NCBI RefSeq assembly: GCF_003112675.1
Contig: NZ_BFAY01000007.1
Coordinates: 186,001 to 250,000 of the forward strand
Direction: 5' to 3'
DNA from: Leptospira johnsonii
GTDB taxonomy: Bacteria > Spirochaetota > Leptospiria > Leptospirales > Leptospiraceae
Length of the DNA stretch: 64,000 bases
The translations under genes were made by a program, and so were the position numbers. The first letter of the stretch is position 1; the number at the start of each line of letters is the position of its first letter. Positions 54,857 to 63,794 of the stretch are shown here, in pieces. The notes beneath the pieces were generated by a model. The model did no database searches. It saw only the letters and a list, made by a program, of their open reading frames with translations, and was not told the DNA's origin.

Positions 54857-55543
54857 ATGCGACATATTCGTTTCCTTCTTCTTATCCTACTAACCTCCTG
54901 CACCACAGTGGGATTTCATAGATCTTCTGTGCGAGAGACCTACGAATACGGGAAAATGAAAACTATCCGAGTATGCGTATGGAAGGACGAAAACGTTTCC
55001 AAGGAAAGAATGGACTATCTATTCGATTCTTGGAATGAAGAATTGATCCTCTACAATCTCCAGGCAAAAGTTTCCCAAGTAAAAGATTGGAAAAGGCCCG
55101 GCTGGACTGGAAAAGCGATCATGGAAGAATTATATAAAGCAGAATTACCCGACGGCTGCGATCGGATCTTGGCCTTGGCTGGAGTTCGACTCTCGGACAT
55201 CGCATACGAATTCGCTTCTTATATTCTGGCATTATTTTTCATTCCAACATTCGAAGTTTTAGGAGCAGTGGATAGCCCCACCGGAACCAGAGGATTTGTT
55301 TTAGCTCATACAGCATCACTTGGACATTTGCTCGTAGGCGGAGCCTCCAACACTATGGTCCACGAAGGATACCATCTATTAGGATGCGGGCATGCATTCT
55401 ATCTTTCGGAATGTTACGGACAGATCCGAGATCTAAAGTCCAGCTCCGAAATTGCAGGAGATTCTTTTTTCCCAGCTACGTATCCGGGAGGAGGATTTAT
55501 CACTTCTAGGAAGGAATTGAATTATTTCTTTTTAGGACGTTAG
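54857..55543 (+). CDS. putative metzincin-type metalloprotease lipoprotein
   Basis: 228 residues. The signal peptide (IRFLLLILLTSC) ends in a lipobox. Residues 169-179 read HEGYHLLGCGH, a full match to the metzincin zinc site HExxHxxGxxH, which carries three His ligands and the catalytic Glu. No family I know contains the rest: VCVWKDENVSKE, the hydrophobic FASYILALFFIPTFEVLG and the C-terminal DSFFPATYPGGGFITSRKE. A methionine turn is not obvious. An extracellular protease is inferred from motif and export; a non-enzymatic relic cannot be excluded. Confidence 0.7.
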   Translation: MRHIRFLLLILLTSCTTVGFHRSSVRETYEYGKMKTIRVCVWKDENVSKERMDYLFDSWNEELILYNLQAKVSQVKDWKRPGWTGKAIMEELYKAELPDGCDRILALAGVRLSDIAYEFASYILALFFIPTFEVLGAVDSPTGTRGFVLAHTASLGHLLVGGASNTMVHEGYHLLGCGHAFYLSECYGQIRDLKSSSEIAGDSFFPATYPGGGFITSRKELNYFFLGR

Positions 55544-55557
55544 GTTCAGACTCCGTA

Positions 55558-55573
55558 TGTAGGAACTCCAACA
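55558..55573. repeat. dispersed palindrome copy (TGTAGGAACTCCAACA)
   Basis: 16-bp near-palindrome just after the metalloprotease gene, the same motif as at 16607, 49381 and 49511. Confidence 0.5.
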
Positions 55574-55659
55574 GGACCCACTCAAGCTAAACAAAATTCT
55601 TTCGTTCATTCCTCCAGATTCCTACTTTAATCAAATCCGACTTATAAAAACCTGGAAGA

Positions 55660-56604
55660 ATGAGCCAAACTTCCGAAAAAACTAAAGAACACTTCTCTTT
55701 AGGATTCAGCGAAGAAACCTTGGGTTATCTATACGCTCTGGCAGGAACGGTATTATTCTCTTCTAAGGGAGTGATCGTAAAACTAGTTTATAAATTCGGA
55801 ATAGACTCGGTCACTGTTTTGGCACTGAGAATGATATTTGCCATCCCGTTTTTCGCATTCGTTCTTTACCAAGAAACTTCTAAAAAATCAGTTACCCCAA
55901 TCTCTCGGAAAGATTATGGGATAGTGGTTTTACTTGCATTCATCGGTTATTATATGGCCAGCTTTTTCGATTTTTGGGGATTAGAATATTTATCCGCCTC
56001 TATGGAACGATTGGTCCTATTTACATTCCCTGCACTTGTTCTTCTTTTAGGTTTTGTTTTTTTAAAGAAGAAGGTCCACAAGATAGAGATCTACTCCGTG
56101 GCTCTCACATACTCAGGCATCTTATTGGCATTTTTACCTGACGCAGAAGCACAAGGGAAATCCGCATGGATAGGAGGCACCCTTGTATTTTTATCCGCTC
56201 TAGCTTACGCAATTTATCTGATAGGAAGCGGACAGATGATCCCAAAACTTGGATCAAGAAAGTTCACAGCACTTCTAATGATCTGGTCAGGTGTATTTGT
56301 GCTCATTCATTTCTTCTCCACGAAAAATTATGAAATCCTAATGCACCAACCTTGGCAAGTATACGGCTACGGATTTGCATTGGGATTCTTGACAACAGTG
56401 GTGCCTGCATTCTTAACTACCGCAGGGATACAAAGAATAGGCTCCAATAAAGCATCTATCGCAGGAAGTGTCGGCCCAGTATTTACTTTATTTTTGGCGG
56501 CGATCCTTTTGGGAGAGATCATCACCTGGGAAAATGTAGTTGGAACGATTATCGTTCTTTCGGGAGTGTTTTTATTAGGAAGAAAGAAAAAGGTCCCAGA
56601 GTAA
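55660..56604 (+). CDS. EamA/DMT-family transporter
   Basis: 314 residues with ten membrane helices in two EamA repeats (LGYLYALAGTVLFSSKGVIV, then WIGGTLVFLSALAYAIYLIG). Each repeat ends in the typical small-residue helix (SASMERLVLFTFPALVLLLG and SIAGSVGPVFTLFLAAILLG). The drug/metabolite superfamily exports amino acids, nucleosides or other small molecules; the substrate is not predictable. The gene stands alone and converges with the phosphatase gene at 56616. Confidence 0.88.
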   Translation: MSQTSEKTKEHFSLGFSEETLGYLYALAGTVLFSSKGVIVKLVYKFGIDSVTVLALRMIFAIPFFAFVLYQETSKKSVTPISRKDYGIVVLLAFIGYYMASFFDFWGLEYLSASMERLVLFTFPALVLLLGFVFLKKKVHKIEIYSVALTYSGILLAFLPDAEAQGKSAWIGGTLVFLSALAYAIYLIGSGQMIPKLGSRKFTALLMIWSGVFVLIHFFSTKNYEILMHQPWQVYGYGFALGFLTTVVPAFLTTAGIQRIGSNKASIAGSVGPVFTLFLAAILLGEIITWENVVGTIIVLSGVFLLGRKKKVPE

Positions 56605-56615
56605 GAAATAAAATT

Positions 56616-58346
56616 TCATCCGTTAATATCTATGACAAGCATTGCCATATCGTCTCCGAATACACCTTCCGAAAATCGGAATACGTCGGAGACAACCTGG
56701 TCCAAATACTCATCCAAATTTCCTAGGTCTCTATGTTGGAGTAGAATGTCCTGGAAACCAGGAAGGTCCAATATTCTACCCTCCGCATTGAAAACTTCGT
56801 ACATCCCGTCCGAATAGAATACAATCCTATCATCTTTTTGCAATTTAACTGATTCATTAAAATATTCTATCGAATCAAAGATAAGAAGAGGAAGATTCAT
56901 ACCTTTCAGCTCGATCTTCTCTTCTCCCCTAAACAATACGATAGGAGGATGTCCAGCATAAGAATAGACCAACCTCTTCTCCAATGGAAAAAATCTGGCC
57001 CATACTGCAGCGATATGATGTTCGACCACCATAGGTTTTAGATCCGTCACAAACTGTTGGATACCTTCCGCAGGAGAAAGACCAGCCTTTGCATGATGCC
57101 TAAACGAAAGTACCGCCATTCCGGAAACCATGGCAGAAGAGATCCCATGACCGGAAACATCTCCAAATAAAATATCCAACACGCCGTTCTCATGCTGGAT
57201 ATACGTTATGATATCTCCTCCCACTTTTTCGAAAGGACGGAAATAACTATCCATTTTATAAAAAGGTGAACTAGGAAATTCTCTGGAAACCAAGGATCTT
57301 TGTGTAAGACGCGCCAATTCCAGATCATGATTCATTCTCTCATAAAAATCGTTCAGATCGGATTCTCTTTTTTGTCTATCAAATGCCAAAACGATTAGGT
57401 CGCCTACTAGTCTCAGGATATAAATATCTTCTTCCGTCCAAAGTTTATGGCCTTTTACAGAATCGAATCCTATAAAACCAAGCTCTTCGTCACGAGAAGA
57501 AAGGCCAACCACCACTAAGGAACGAGTCCCTCTTCTTTCCAAAAGATTTCTTAAGGAAACATGGGAAGAAGGAACATTATCCAATGAATCATAAACGATA
57601 TGTCCCTTATTGCTGATTGTTTCGTAATCCGATTTGGGGAATGTTTCGATGGGAAGATTTTGTAACAGATGTATCCTATGTTCAATCCCGTCCGCACACC
57701 ATTCGTTCGTGTTAGAGATTGTCAGACCTGCATGAGTGTATAAAAATAAAAATGCCCTATCCGCTCCGCAGAATTTTCCAAGTTCCCCTAAAGCATGGTT
57801 TACTGCTTCAGTTGTGTTTCCAGGTTCTACACTTAAAAAGTATCTGGAGAGTTGTGTGAGTAAACTTTCTAATGCGATTGTCCTCTTGAGCCTGGATTCG
57901 GCGGCACGAATAGAGGTTATGTCCTTCAACACTCCCCAGGCCCGAAGTAAAAGTCCCTTCTCCACCACACCTAAGGCTGAGCTTAGAAAGTATTTACGTT
58001 TTCCTTTTAGATCTGTTTCTTCAGATTCGCTGTCGTGTATCTTATAACCGGAACGAATAAATTCGTTAATGCCGAACATATTCATCTTGTTAGTCGGACG
58101 AACGATGTCCTTTAAAAGAACACCTTTGATCTCTTCTGCATTATGATACCCGTAGATCCTGGCCATAGTATCGTTGCAATGCGTGAGTCTTGCATTCTCA
58201 TAGATCAGCCTACACTGCTCCTCTATAGGAAGAGTGATGTCTAAAGGAGAATCCAACTCGTAGGACCAGATCCCTTCCGGGGACCTACGAAAATAACCGT
58301 CTACCTTCTCGATTTCCTCGAGTCGGCTCTTAAAATCCAATTCCAT
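56616..58346 (-). CDS. PAS-GAF-SpoIIE protein phosphatase (RsbU-like)
   Basis: 576 residues. A PAS domain (about 10-150, MARIYGYHNAEEIKGVLLKD), a GAF domain (165-315, GFIGFDSVKGHKLWTEEDIY), a helical linker (ERMNHDLELARLTQRSL) and a PP2C-like SpoIIE domain (365-576) are seen. Metal ligands are in VGGDIITYIQHENG and ILFGDVSGHGISSAMVSG, and in FYSDGMYEVFN and GDDMAMLVIDI. Such phosphatases act on STAS anti-anti-sigma factors in partner-switching stress pathways. No anti-sigma gene is adjacent. Confidence 0.92.
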   Translation of the reverse strand: MELDFKSRLEEIEKVDGYFRRSPEGIWSYELDSPLDITLPIEEQCRLIYENARLTHCNDTMARIYGYHNAEEIKGVLLKDIVRPTNKMNMFGINEFIRSGYKIHDSESEETDLKGKRKYFLSSALGVVEKGLLLRAWGVLKDITSIRAAESRLKRTIALESLLTQLSRYFLSVEPGNTTEAVNHALGELGKFCGADRAFLFLYTHAGLTISNTNEWCADGIEHRIHLLQNLPIETFPKSDYETISNKGHIVYDSLDNVPSSHVSLRNLLERRGTRSLVVVGLSSRDEELGFIGFDSVKGHKLWTEEDIYILRLVGDLIVLAFDRQKRESDLNDFYERMNHDLELARLTQRSLVSREFPSSPFYKMDSYFRPFEKVGGDIITYIQHENGVLDILFGDVSGHGISSAMVSGMAVLSFRHHAKAGLSPAEGIQQFVTDLKPMVVEHHIAAVWARFFPLEKRLVYSYAGHPPIVLFRGEEKIELKGMNLPLLIFDSIEYFNESVKLQKDDRIVFYSDGMYEVFNAEGRILDLPGFQDILLQHRDLGNLDEYLDQVVSDVFRFSEGVFGDDMAMLVIDING

Positions 58347-58394
58347 TCGTACCGGGCGGCCCTTGCCATTTTTCTATTTATCGGTTGAGGCAGT

Positions 58395-58422
58395 CGGGGA
58401 ATTTTCCCGGTTTTTTATTTTC
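58395..58422 (+). terminator. terminator-like hairpin in the leader of the 45-residue gene
   Basis: CGGG/CCCG arms (58395-58398 and 58406-58409), extended by two weaker pairs, with a small A/T loop, then TTTTTTATTTT. It lies upstream of the small gene at 58484 in plus orientation. It may be an attenuator or may simply isolate the region from read-through. Confidence 0.4.
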
Positions 58423-58483
58423 TGCCCAACCAATTTGTCCGGGGGTCCATGTATCTTTATATGCGGACCACAAGGAGGCGCCA

Positions 58484-58621
58484 ATGAAAACCGAATATAG
58501 AAACTCGATCAACCAAGAAAAAATATCTGCTCTCGCCGAAATGCTCGCAGACAAACTCATCGAAGAAATCCGCAAAAGAGCCCTGGAAAAACACGAAAAT
58601 TTCCCAAAAGAGGCGGCATAA
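58484..58621 (+). CDS. 45-residue helical protein
   Basis: Starts at an ATG with a perfect AAGGAGG ribosome site eight bases upstream; a longer in-frame extension from 58385 lacks any such site. The protein is amphipathic and charged (QEKISALAEMLADKLIEEIR, then KRALEKHENFPKEAA), probably a single helix that self-associates or binds a partner. Not recognised. It precedes lemA by 74 bases on the same strand. Confidence 0.6.
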   Translation: MKTEYRNSINQEKISALAEMLADKLIEEIRKRALEKHENFPKEAA

Positions 58622-58695
58622 AACGGAATGTTGTCAGAAAAAACCGATTGCCAAGGGACGTTTTCCTTACAAAATTCCGCAAGTCGGAGGTAGAA

Positions 58696-59307
58696 ATGTC
58701 CCAAGGCGATTTTTTTCGGATCCGTAAAAGTTTTCTGATCGGTTTTGCCGGTCTGATCCTGTTTTTCACGAATTCATGCGGTTATAACACGATCCAAGTC
58801 CAAGACGAACAGGTAAAGGCTGCCTGGTCAGAAGTAATCAATATGTACCAGAGAAGAGCGGACCTAATCCCAAACCTGGTTAACACAGTCAAAGGATACG
58901 CTGCACAAGAAAAAGAAGTGTTAATCGAAGTAACCAGGGCTAGAGCCAGCGTAGGTTCCGTCCAGGCTACACCTGAAATATTAAATAATCCTGAACTGTT
59001 TGCAAAATTCAATCAGGCGCAAGGACAAATGACCTCTGCGCTTTCCAGATTGATGGTGGTAGTAGAAAAATATCCGGACCTAAAATCCGACAAAAGTTTT
59101 ATCGGACTACAAGCTCAGTTAGAAGGTACTGAAAACAGGATCGCTGTCGCAAGAAACCGTTATATCACTTCTGTCCAAGAATACAATATTACAGTCAGGA
59201 CGTTTCCAAACGTGATCACCGCTAAAATTTTCGGCTACGACGTAAAACCGAATTTCAGCGTAGAAAACGAAAAAGAAATTTCTAAACCTCCTCAAGTCCA
59301 ATTTTAA
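58696..59307 (+). CDS. lemA: LemA-family protein with lipobox
   Basis: 203 residues from the ATG at 58696, chosen for its CGGAGG ribosome site. The N-terminal hydrophobic segment ends in FFTNSCGYN, a lipobox, so it may be lipid-anchored rather than a plain transmembrane LemA. The LemA signature follows: QVKAAWSEVINMYQRRADLI, then PNLVNTVKGYAAQEKEVLIE, TRARASVGSV and the four-helix core with RYITSVQEYNITVRTFPNVI. The family role is unclear. Two TPM proteins are encoded directly downstream, a common pairing. Confidence 0.92.
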   Translation: MSQGDFFRIRKSFLIGFAGLILFFTNSCGYNTIQVQDEQVKAAWSEVINMYQRRADLIPNLVNTVKGYAAQEKEVLIEVTRARASVGSVQATPEILNNPELFAKFNQAQGQMTSALSRLMVVVEKYPDLKSDKSFIGLQAQLEGTENRIAVARNRYITSVQEYNITVRTFPNVITAKIFGYDVKPNFSVENEKEISKPPQVQF

Positions 59308-59321
59308 AACCTGGATCTCAG

Positions 59322-60209
59322 ATGAGAAGACTGCTCTTTCTTCCAATTTTACTATTCTGTTCCGGGATTTTCGCGGACCAGATCCCTATTCCCAAATTGA
59401 CGCACAGGGTCACAGACCTGACTTCCACATTAAACGAAGAAGAAGTTTCCAATTTGGAAAATAAACTAAAGGACTTCGAAAAACGAAAAGGAAGCCAAGT
59501 GGTCTTGGTCATTATCCCAACGACTGGAGAAGAGACCATAGAACAGTATTCCATACGTCTTGCAGAAGATTGGAAAATAGGAAGAAAGACCATAGCAGAC
59601 GGAGTCATTTTCCTAGTCGCAAAAGACGATCGTAAAATGCGTTTCGAGATCGGAAGAGGATTAGAAGGAGCCATCCCAGACGTAATAAGTAAAAGGATAC
59701 AGCTGGAATACGTTAGACCCTTATTCAAAGAAGGTAAGTATTACGAAGGGATTGATCAAGGGATAGATAAAATCCTAGGCCTTATAGACGGGGAACCTTT
59801 GCCGGAACCGAGTTCTACTAGCTACGAGTCAAACGCAGCGCCAGAAGAGGATCAATTCGGACTTTATATTGCCGCATTGGTCGTCATAGGGATTGCAGTA
59901 GGGTTCATATTTAAGAAATTATTCAGCCTGCTACAAGCGGGAGTTGCTACTTACGCCGGGTACTGGGTGGGCGGATTATTAGGTTTTTCTTTAGAAGTAA
60001 TGCTTCCACTTTTGGTGATCTTCTTTATACTTCTCTGTATAATATACATTGCGGCCAAGAATCCAGGTTCTGGCGGAGGGGGATGGTCCGGAGGTTCTTG
60101 GAGTTCCTATAGCTCCAGCGATTCAGGTTGGAGTTCCTCATCTTCCGGTGATTCTTTCAGCGGTGGTGGAGGAGATTTCAGTGGAGGGGGATCCTCTTCG
60201 GATTGGTAA
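59322..60209 (+). CDS. TPM-domain membrane protein, Gly/Ser-rich tail (YgcG-like)
   Basis: 295 residues. A signal peptide (LLFLPILLFCSGIFA) precedes a TPM domain (about 22-155: VTDLTSTLNEEEVSNLENKL, GVIFLVAKDDRKMRFEIGRG, YYEGIDQGIDKILGLI). Three membrane helices (about 180-240) and a tail of Gly and Ser (GGGWSGGSWSSYSSSDSG, ending in SGGGSSSDW) follow. The TPM domain is a phosphatase or chaperone-like fold; its activity in this family is unsettled. It starts 14 bases after lemA. Confidence 0.9.
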   Translation: MRRLLFLPILLFCSGIFADQIPIPKLTHRVTDLTSTLNEEEVSNLENKLKDFEKRKGSQVVLVIIPTTGEETIEQYSIRLAEDWKIGRKTIADGVIFLVAKDDRKMRFEIGRGLEGAIPDVISKRIQLEYVRPLFKEGKYYEGIDQGIDKILGLIDGEPLPEPSSTSYESNAAPEEDQFGLYIAALVVIGIAVGFIFKKLFSLLQAGVATYAGYWVGGLLGFSLEVMLPLLVIFFILLCIIYIAAKNPGSGGGGWSGGSWSSYSSSDSGWSSSSSGDSFSGGGGDFSGGGSSSDW

Positions 60210-60214
60210 TTCTT

Positions 60215-60769
60215 ATGAGCAAAAATCCTTCTTTAACCGAAAGACTGATACGCAATATTTTTGCGGGTTTCCTGGACCTATTTAGGATAGGGAACGGACC
60301 TTTATCAGGTTTTACTTTATTAAGAAAATATTTTAGTCCAAAAGATCTGAGAGAGATCACATCCGCAGTTGCAAGTTCCGAAAAAACCCATAGAGGGGAA
60401 TTAAAGGTAGCGATCGAAACAAAGATCCCCCTATTCCAGATATTCTCAGGCAAAACAGCAAGAGACAGAGCGTTAGAAATGTTCTCTTTCTTAAAAGTTT
60501 GGGATACGGAAGAAAATACGGGAGTACTGATCTATATTCTTCTTTCCGAAAAGAAGATCGTGACCTTGGCAGATCGCGGGATCTACAAAAAGATAGGACA
60601 GGAAAAATTGAATTTGATCTCGTCAAAAATAGGAGAAGGTTTTAGATCCAAAGCTCCTAAGGACGCGATACTCACGGGGATCAAAGAGCTTACGGAAGAA
60701 CTAAGTAAATATTTCCCTGCCGGAAAGAAAAATCCGAACGAGATCTCAAACGAACCTTATATAAGTTAG
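60215..60769 (+). CDS. second TPM-domain protein, short
   Basis: 184 residues from the ATG at 60215, five bases after the upstream stop; an upstream TTG is the alternative. The N-terminus holds an amphipathic stretch (IRNIFAGFLDLFRIGNGPLS). The TPM core is recognisable (GELKVAIETKIPLFQIFSGK, WDTEENTGVLIYILLSEKKI, IGEGFRSKAPKDAILTGIKE). There is no signal peptide or membrane tail, so it is probably cytoplasmic or peripheral. It completes the lemA-TPM-TPM cluster. Confidence 0.83.
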   Translation: MSKNPSLTERLIRNIFAGFLDLFRIGNGPLSGFTLLRKYFSPKDLREITSAVASSEKTHRGELKVAIETKIPLFQIFSGKTARDRALEMFSFLKVWDTEENTGVLIYILLSEKKIVTLADRGIYKKIGQEKLNLISSKIGEGFRSKAPKDAILTGIKELTEELSKYFPAGKKNPNEISNEPYIS

Positions 60770-60774
60770 AAATA

Positions 60775-61173
60775 TTAGAAACTTCTAATCTTGTTTACCA
60801 TGGAATAGAGGCCGTTACGGCGGCTCATGGAAAGATGTTTGTCCAGGCCGATCTCTTTTAAAAATTCCAGGGAAGCCAACTTGATCTCTTCTCTTGTTCT
60901 GCCCGAAAAAACTCGCAAAAGCAAAGCTATCATTCCTTTTGTGATCGCGGAATCGCTGTCCGCTTGGATAAATAATTTGCCTTCTTTTTCTTCGGGAACA
61001 ACCCAAACTCTGGACTGACAACCTGGGACCAATCTATCTTCCGTTTTTAATTCGGGAGGCAAAACAGGAAGCTCGTCTCCGATCTCGATCAGCATCTGGT
61101 ATCTTTCTTCCCAGTCTGCCGCCTCCGAGAACTCGGCGATAATTTCTTTTTGAGCTTCTTCCAGAGTTGGCAT
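60775..61173 (-). CDS. sufE: SufE-family sulfur acceptor protein
   Basis: 132 residues from the ATG at 61173, chosen for GGGGAAAAG upstream; a longer frame from 61212 adds 13 residues. SufE accepts sulfur from the SufS cysteine desulfurase during Fe-S cluster assembly. Diagnostic motifs: [20 protein letters not shown], the active-site loop [12 protein letters not shown] with the acceptor Cys, and [20 protein letters not shown]. No other suf gene is nearby. Confidence 0.92.
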   Translation of the reverse strand: MPTLEEAQKEIIAEFSEAADWEERYQMLIEIGDELPVLPPELKTEDRLVPGCQSRVWVVPEEKEGKLFIQADSDSAITKGMIALLLRVFSGRTREEIKLASLEFLKEIGLDKHLSMSRRNGLYSMVNKIRSF

Positions 61174-61262
61174 TCTTTTCCCCAAGCTGTTTTCTTCTAG
61201 GCTAAAAACCATGGTTTCCCCGGAAACAAAATAATTTTGGCGGGGCCCGAGGCCCCACTCTC

Positions 61263-62150
61263 TTATTTTAGACGATTCTTCAGATATTTAATCAGATTGA
61301 AAATCCCTGCTGCGATCAAAGCCAGAGGAATAATATAGATCAAAGAAAGTATCAGTTTTAATCCAAGACTTGCTAGATCGATAAACGCATCTCCGAAACT
61401 AGGAACTTCTACTGCTTTTGGTTTTTTAGGACCGTACATATGAATGCTGATCTTCGCCCAATTAACTCTATCCAGAATTTTCCATTTTTCGAATTCAGCG
61501 GAGTCCGCAGAATCTTCAGATTGCCCTAATAATTCTTCGATCTCTGCCGCGTTTTTAGGAGTAGATCTTGCGCCTAGTTCCGTTCTTCTAGCGATCCTGA
61601 TCTTCTCCCTTCTGGAATGGATCTGTTCTAATGTATAATTTTCAGTATGATCTTCTACTTGGATATTTTCAGAAGTGAGTGTGCCGACCTTCTCTAATTC
61701 CATCAAAACTTGGTATAGATCGGAAGACTTTACATGAATAACGGCAGTCATGCTTGGTTCGGTATCCCCTCCCCAGTTCTGAAGACTTTCACTCTGCACG
61801 AATCCATACTTGCTGGAGAGTTCTAATAGGAATTTTCGAGCCGCGATAAAATCCTTTGTCTCGAAATTTAGATCTACCTTATATTCTAAAAGCCTACCTA
61901 TCTTTAGGTTGCCGATCTTAGGAGTCGCAAAGGTTTTGATCTGGTCCTCCGGTGCTTCCTCCCTTTCACCAGCCTTGCCGCTAAGTTTTTTTTCGGCCTC
62001 TTGCATCGGTTGTTCGTCCGCAGAAGGCATGGGAGCCGCCGCGGATCTAGAACGTAAGTCTGAAAGTTCTTCAGATTGTTTTTGGGAATTTTCGGCCTTG
62101 CAGACGAAAAGAAAAGATACGATTAAGATTGAAGTTAGAAAGCGAAACAT
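61263..62150 (-). CDS. DUF4349-type lipoprotein
   Basis: 295 residues. The signal peptide ([13 protein letters not shown]) ends in a lipobox. A low-complexity linker ([20 protein letters not shown]) leads to a DUF4349 domain: [20 protein letters not shown], then [20 protein letters not shown] and the coiled region [22 protein letters not shown]-terminal membrane helix ([20 protein letters not shown]) follows. DUF4349 proteins are anchored to membranes and their function is unknown. The lipid anchor plus C-terminal helix is unusual and may mean only one anchor is real. Confidence 0.78.
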   Translation of the reverse strand: MFRFLTSILIVSFLFVCKAENSQKQSEELSDLRSRSAAAPMPSADEQPMQEAEKKLSGKAGEREEAPEDQIKTFATPKIGNLKIGRLLEYKVDLNFETKDFIAARKFLLELSSKYGFVQSESLQNWGGDTEPSMTAVIHVKSSDLYQVLMELEKVGTLTSENIQVEDHTENYTLEQIHSRREKIRIARRTELGARSTPKNAAEIEELLGQSEDSADSAEFEKWKILDRVNWAKISIHMYGPKKPKAVEVPSFGDAFIDLASLGLKLILSLIYIIPLALIAAGIFNLIKYLKNRLK

Positions 62151-62287
62151 TCATTTCTCCTAAAAATCCTATACGTCCCGCATCGAACCTCGGACATATT
62201 TAGGGAACTTTCTATTAGAAACAAATGGATCGCTTTTTATTCCTTCGGTTTTTATCGAATCTTTGGGTGAAATACTTTCTGCATCAT

Positions 62288-63703
62288 TTATAGAGCCGGA
62301 GCAAAGATCACACCTAATTGGTCTATTTCATCCCCGCTTCTTCCATGGAATCCTACGATTCCCCAGCCGTTAGGAGCGGAGTATGTGACACAACTGGAAG
62401 TGGTCGAGCCTCCTGTGAGAAACCTAGCTAGGTTTGTGCGAAATTGTGCATAAAAAATCCGAGTATGTCCACTTTTTTGCGCACTACAAAGTTTTACTTG
62501 GTCTAAGTATTCTCCCGTTCCCAGGCTCAAAGTTTGCAAACTTCCCCCTGTGCCTCCGTGGCTTAAGACAGTTCCATTTGTTAATTGTAAAGAGACTGCA
62601 TCCACTCTGGATCCGGATCTTAAACTTATTTTAGATGCGGATGGAGAAGAAGGTAAAGAATTCACGTCGTTGAAAGCGGTTCCATGCGGCCCACCGAATG
62701 CATCGCTAAACAATAGATTCTGCAAAAGAGAATAATTGAATGTGGAAGAAACAGCATAATGGTCCGAAAGAGGGACTCCTGTTACAGGATGTACAAATCT
62801 CGCATCTTCGAGCAGATAAGAACTAGGAGATAAGGAAATATAGGAATTCCCACGGTAGAATATTTTATCCACTACCTCACAGCCAGGGCTTGTTCGATGC
62901 CCCTCGCAGTCCGTCAAAGCATCAGCTCCCTGTGTAGGATAGGATCCTCCACGGATCAGCTGGATCCAAACATCCGTAAATCCATGATTTATAAATTCTC
63001 GGATATTATCTCCGGATCTAGTATATCTTGTATTCGTATCTCCCATTACGATCACTGCGTTTCCAGAAGAATTAGATTCTATAAAATTCAATATTTGCAA
63101 TATATTGGATCTTCTTGCGGCTAGATCCGCTTCTTCTGTACTTGCGTTCGTATGCAAGTTATACACGTCTAAAAATACTCCGGGTGCAACCTTATGCCTT
63201 GCCAAAGTAAATCCCTTAGGAGTTAAACAATCCGTTCCGTTGCAAGCATTCCAATCCACTCTTTGGAAATCCGAAAATGGAAAATATGACAATGTATTTA
63301 GACCGTCTCCTATGCCCATCCCTCCACTTGTAGCAGATCTGTAAGGATGTACATCGTTGGCATACAAACTCGCATGGTAATTAAAATCTTCCTGGACTTG
63401 GATCAGATCGAATGGGGTCATCAAAGGTCCCATATAGGGAGTGTTCTCACTCGGGTTCGAGCTGGAAAAAGGTTCCAGTAGTCCGGCCACATTGTAAGTG
63501 AGTAGGGAAAATGTTCCGGTCCCGTTTACAGTATTGATGACTGCGAAGTCCGAATAATTAGCACCCATTTTCGCTTGGTCCGGTTTCTGGATCAGTCCGA
63601 GTAAACTTTCCGTATTTATGACCTTATCCCCGTTGCAATTGAATAGGAACCATAAGATCCCTACCAAAAGGGGAAGTCCCTTTTTGCCTTGTTCGATTTT
63701 CAT
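62288..63703 (-). CDS. endonuclease/exonuclease/phosphatase-fold lipoprotein fused to a jacalin-like lectin domain
   Basis: 471 residues. A signal peptide (LPLLVGILWFLFNC) suggests lipidation. The EEP (DNase I-like) domain spans about 66-325: FSLLTYNVAGLL, LIQVQEDFNYHA, YNLHTNAS, IVMGDTNTRYT and LSDHYAVSS supply the catalytic Asn, Glu, His and Asp. The C-terminal domain (about 335-471) has the jacalin pattern FGGPHGTAFNDVN, RSGSRVDAVSLQLTNGTVLS, HGGTGGS and GWGIVGFHGRSGDEIDQLGV. The family includes sphingomyelinases and nucleases; the lectin suggests attachment to glycans. No leptospiral Sph label is claimed. Confidence 0.85.
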   Translation of the reverse strand: MKIEQGKKGLPLLVGILWFLFNCNGDKVINTESLLGLIQKPDQAKMGANYSDFAVINTVNGTGTFSLLTYNVAGLLEPFSSSNPSENTPYMGPLMTPFDLIQVQEDFNYHASLYANDVHPYRSATSGGMGIGDGLNTLSYFPFSDFQRVDWNACNGTDCLTPKGFTLARHKVAPGVFLDVYNLHTNASTEEADLAARRSNILQILNFIESNSSGNAVIVMGDTNTRYTRSGDNIREFINHGFTDVWIQLIRGGSYPTQGADALTDCEGHRTSPGCEVVDKIFYRGNSYISLSPSSYLLEDARFVHPVTGVPLSDHYAVSSTFNYSLLQNLLFSDAFGGPHGTAFNDVNSLPSSPSASKISLRSGSRVDAVSLQLTNGTVLSHGGTGGSLQTLSLGTGEYLDQVKLCSAQKSGHTRIFYAQFRTNLARFLTGGSTTSSCVTYSAPNGWGIVGFHGRSGDEIDQLGVIFAPAL

Positions 63704-63794
63704 TTTGCGTTCTCCGTTTTTGATATCGAACGAGCAGTATAAATATAAGTATTATATTCTAATTAGAATTTTCTTATATGGTCATTTTTTTCTG

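Noticed and set aside
54857..55543. Possible naming of this protein as a known archaemetzincin or matrixin
   Set aside because: Only the zinc motif fits; the surrounding sequence and missing Met-turn do not support a specific family.
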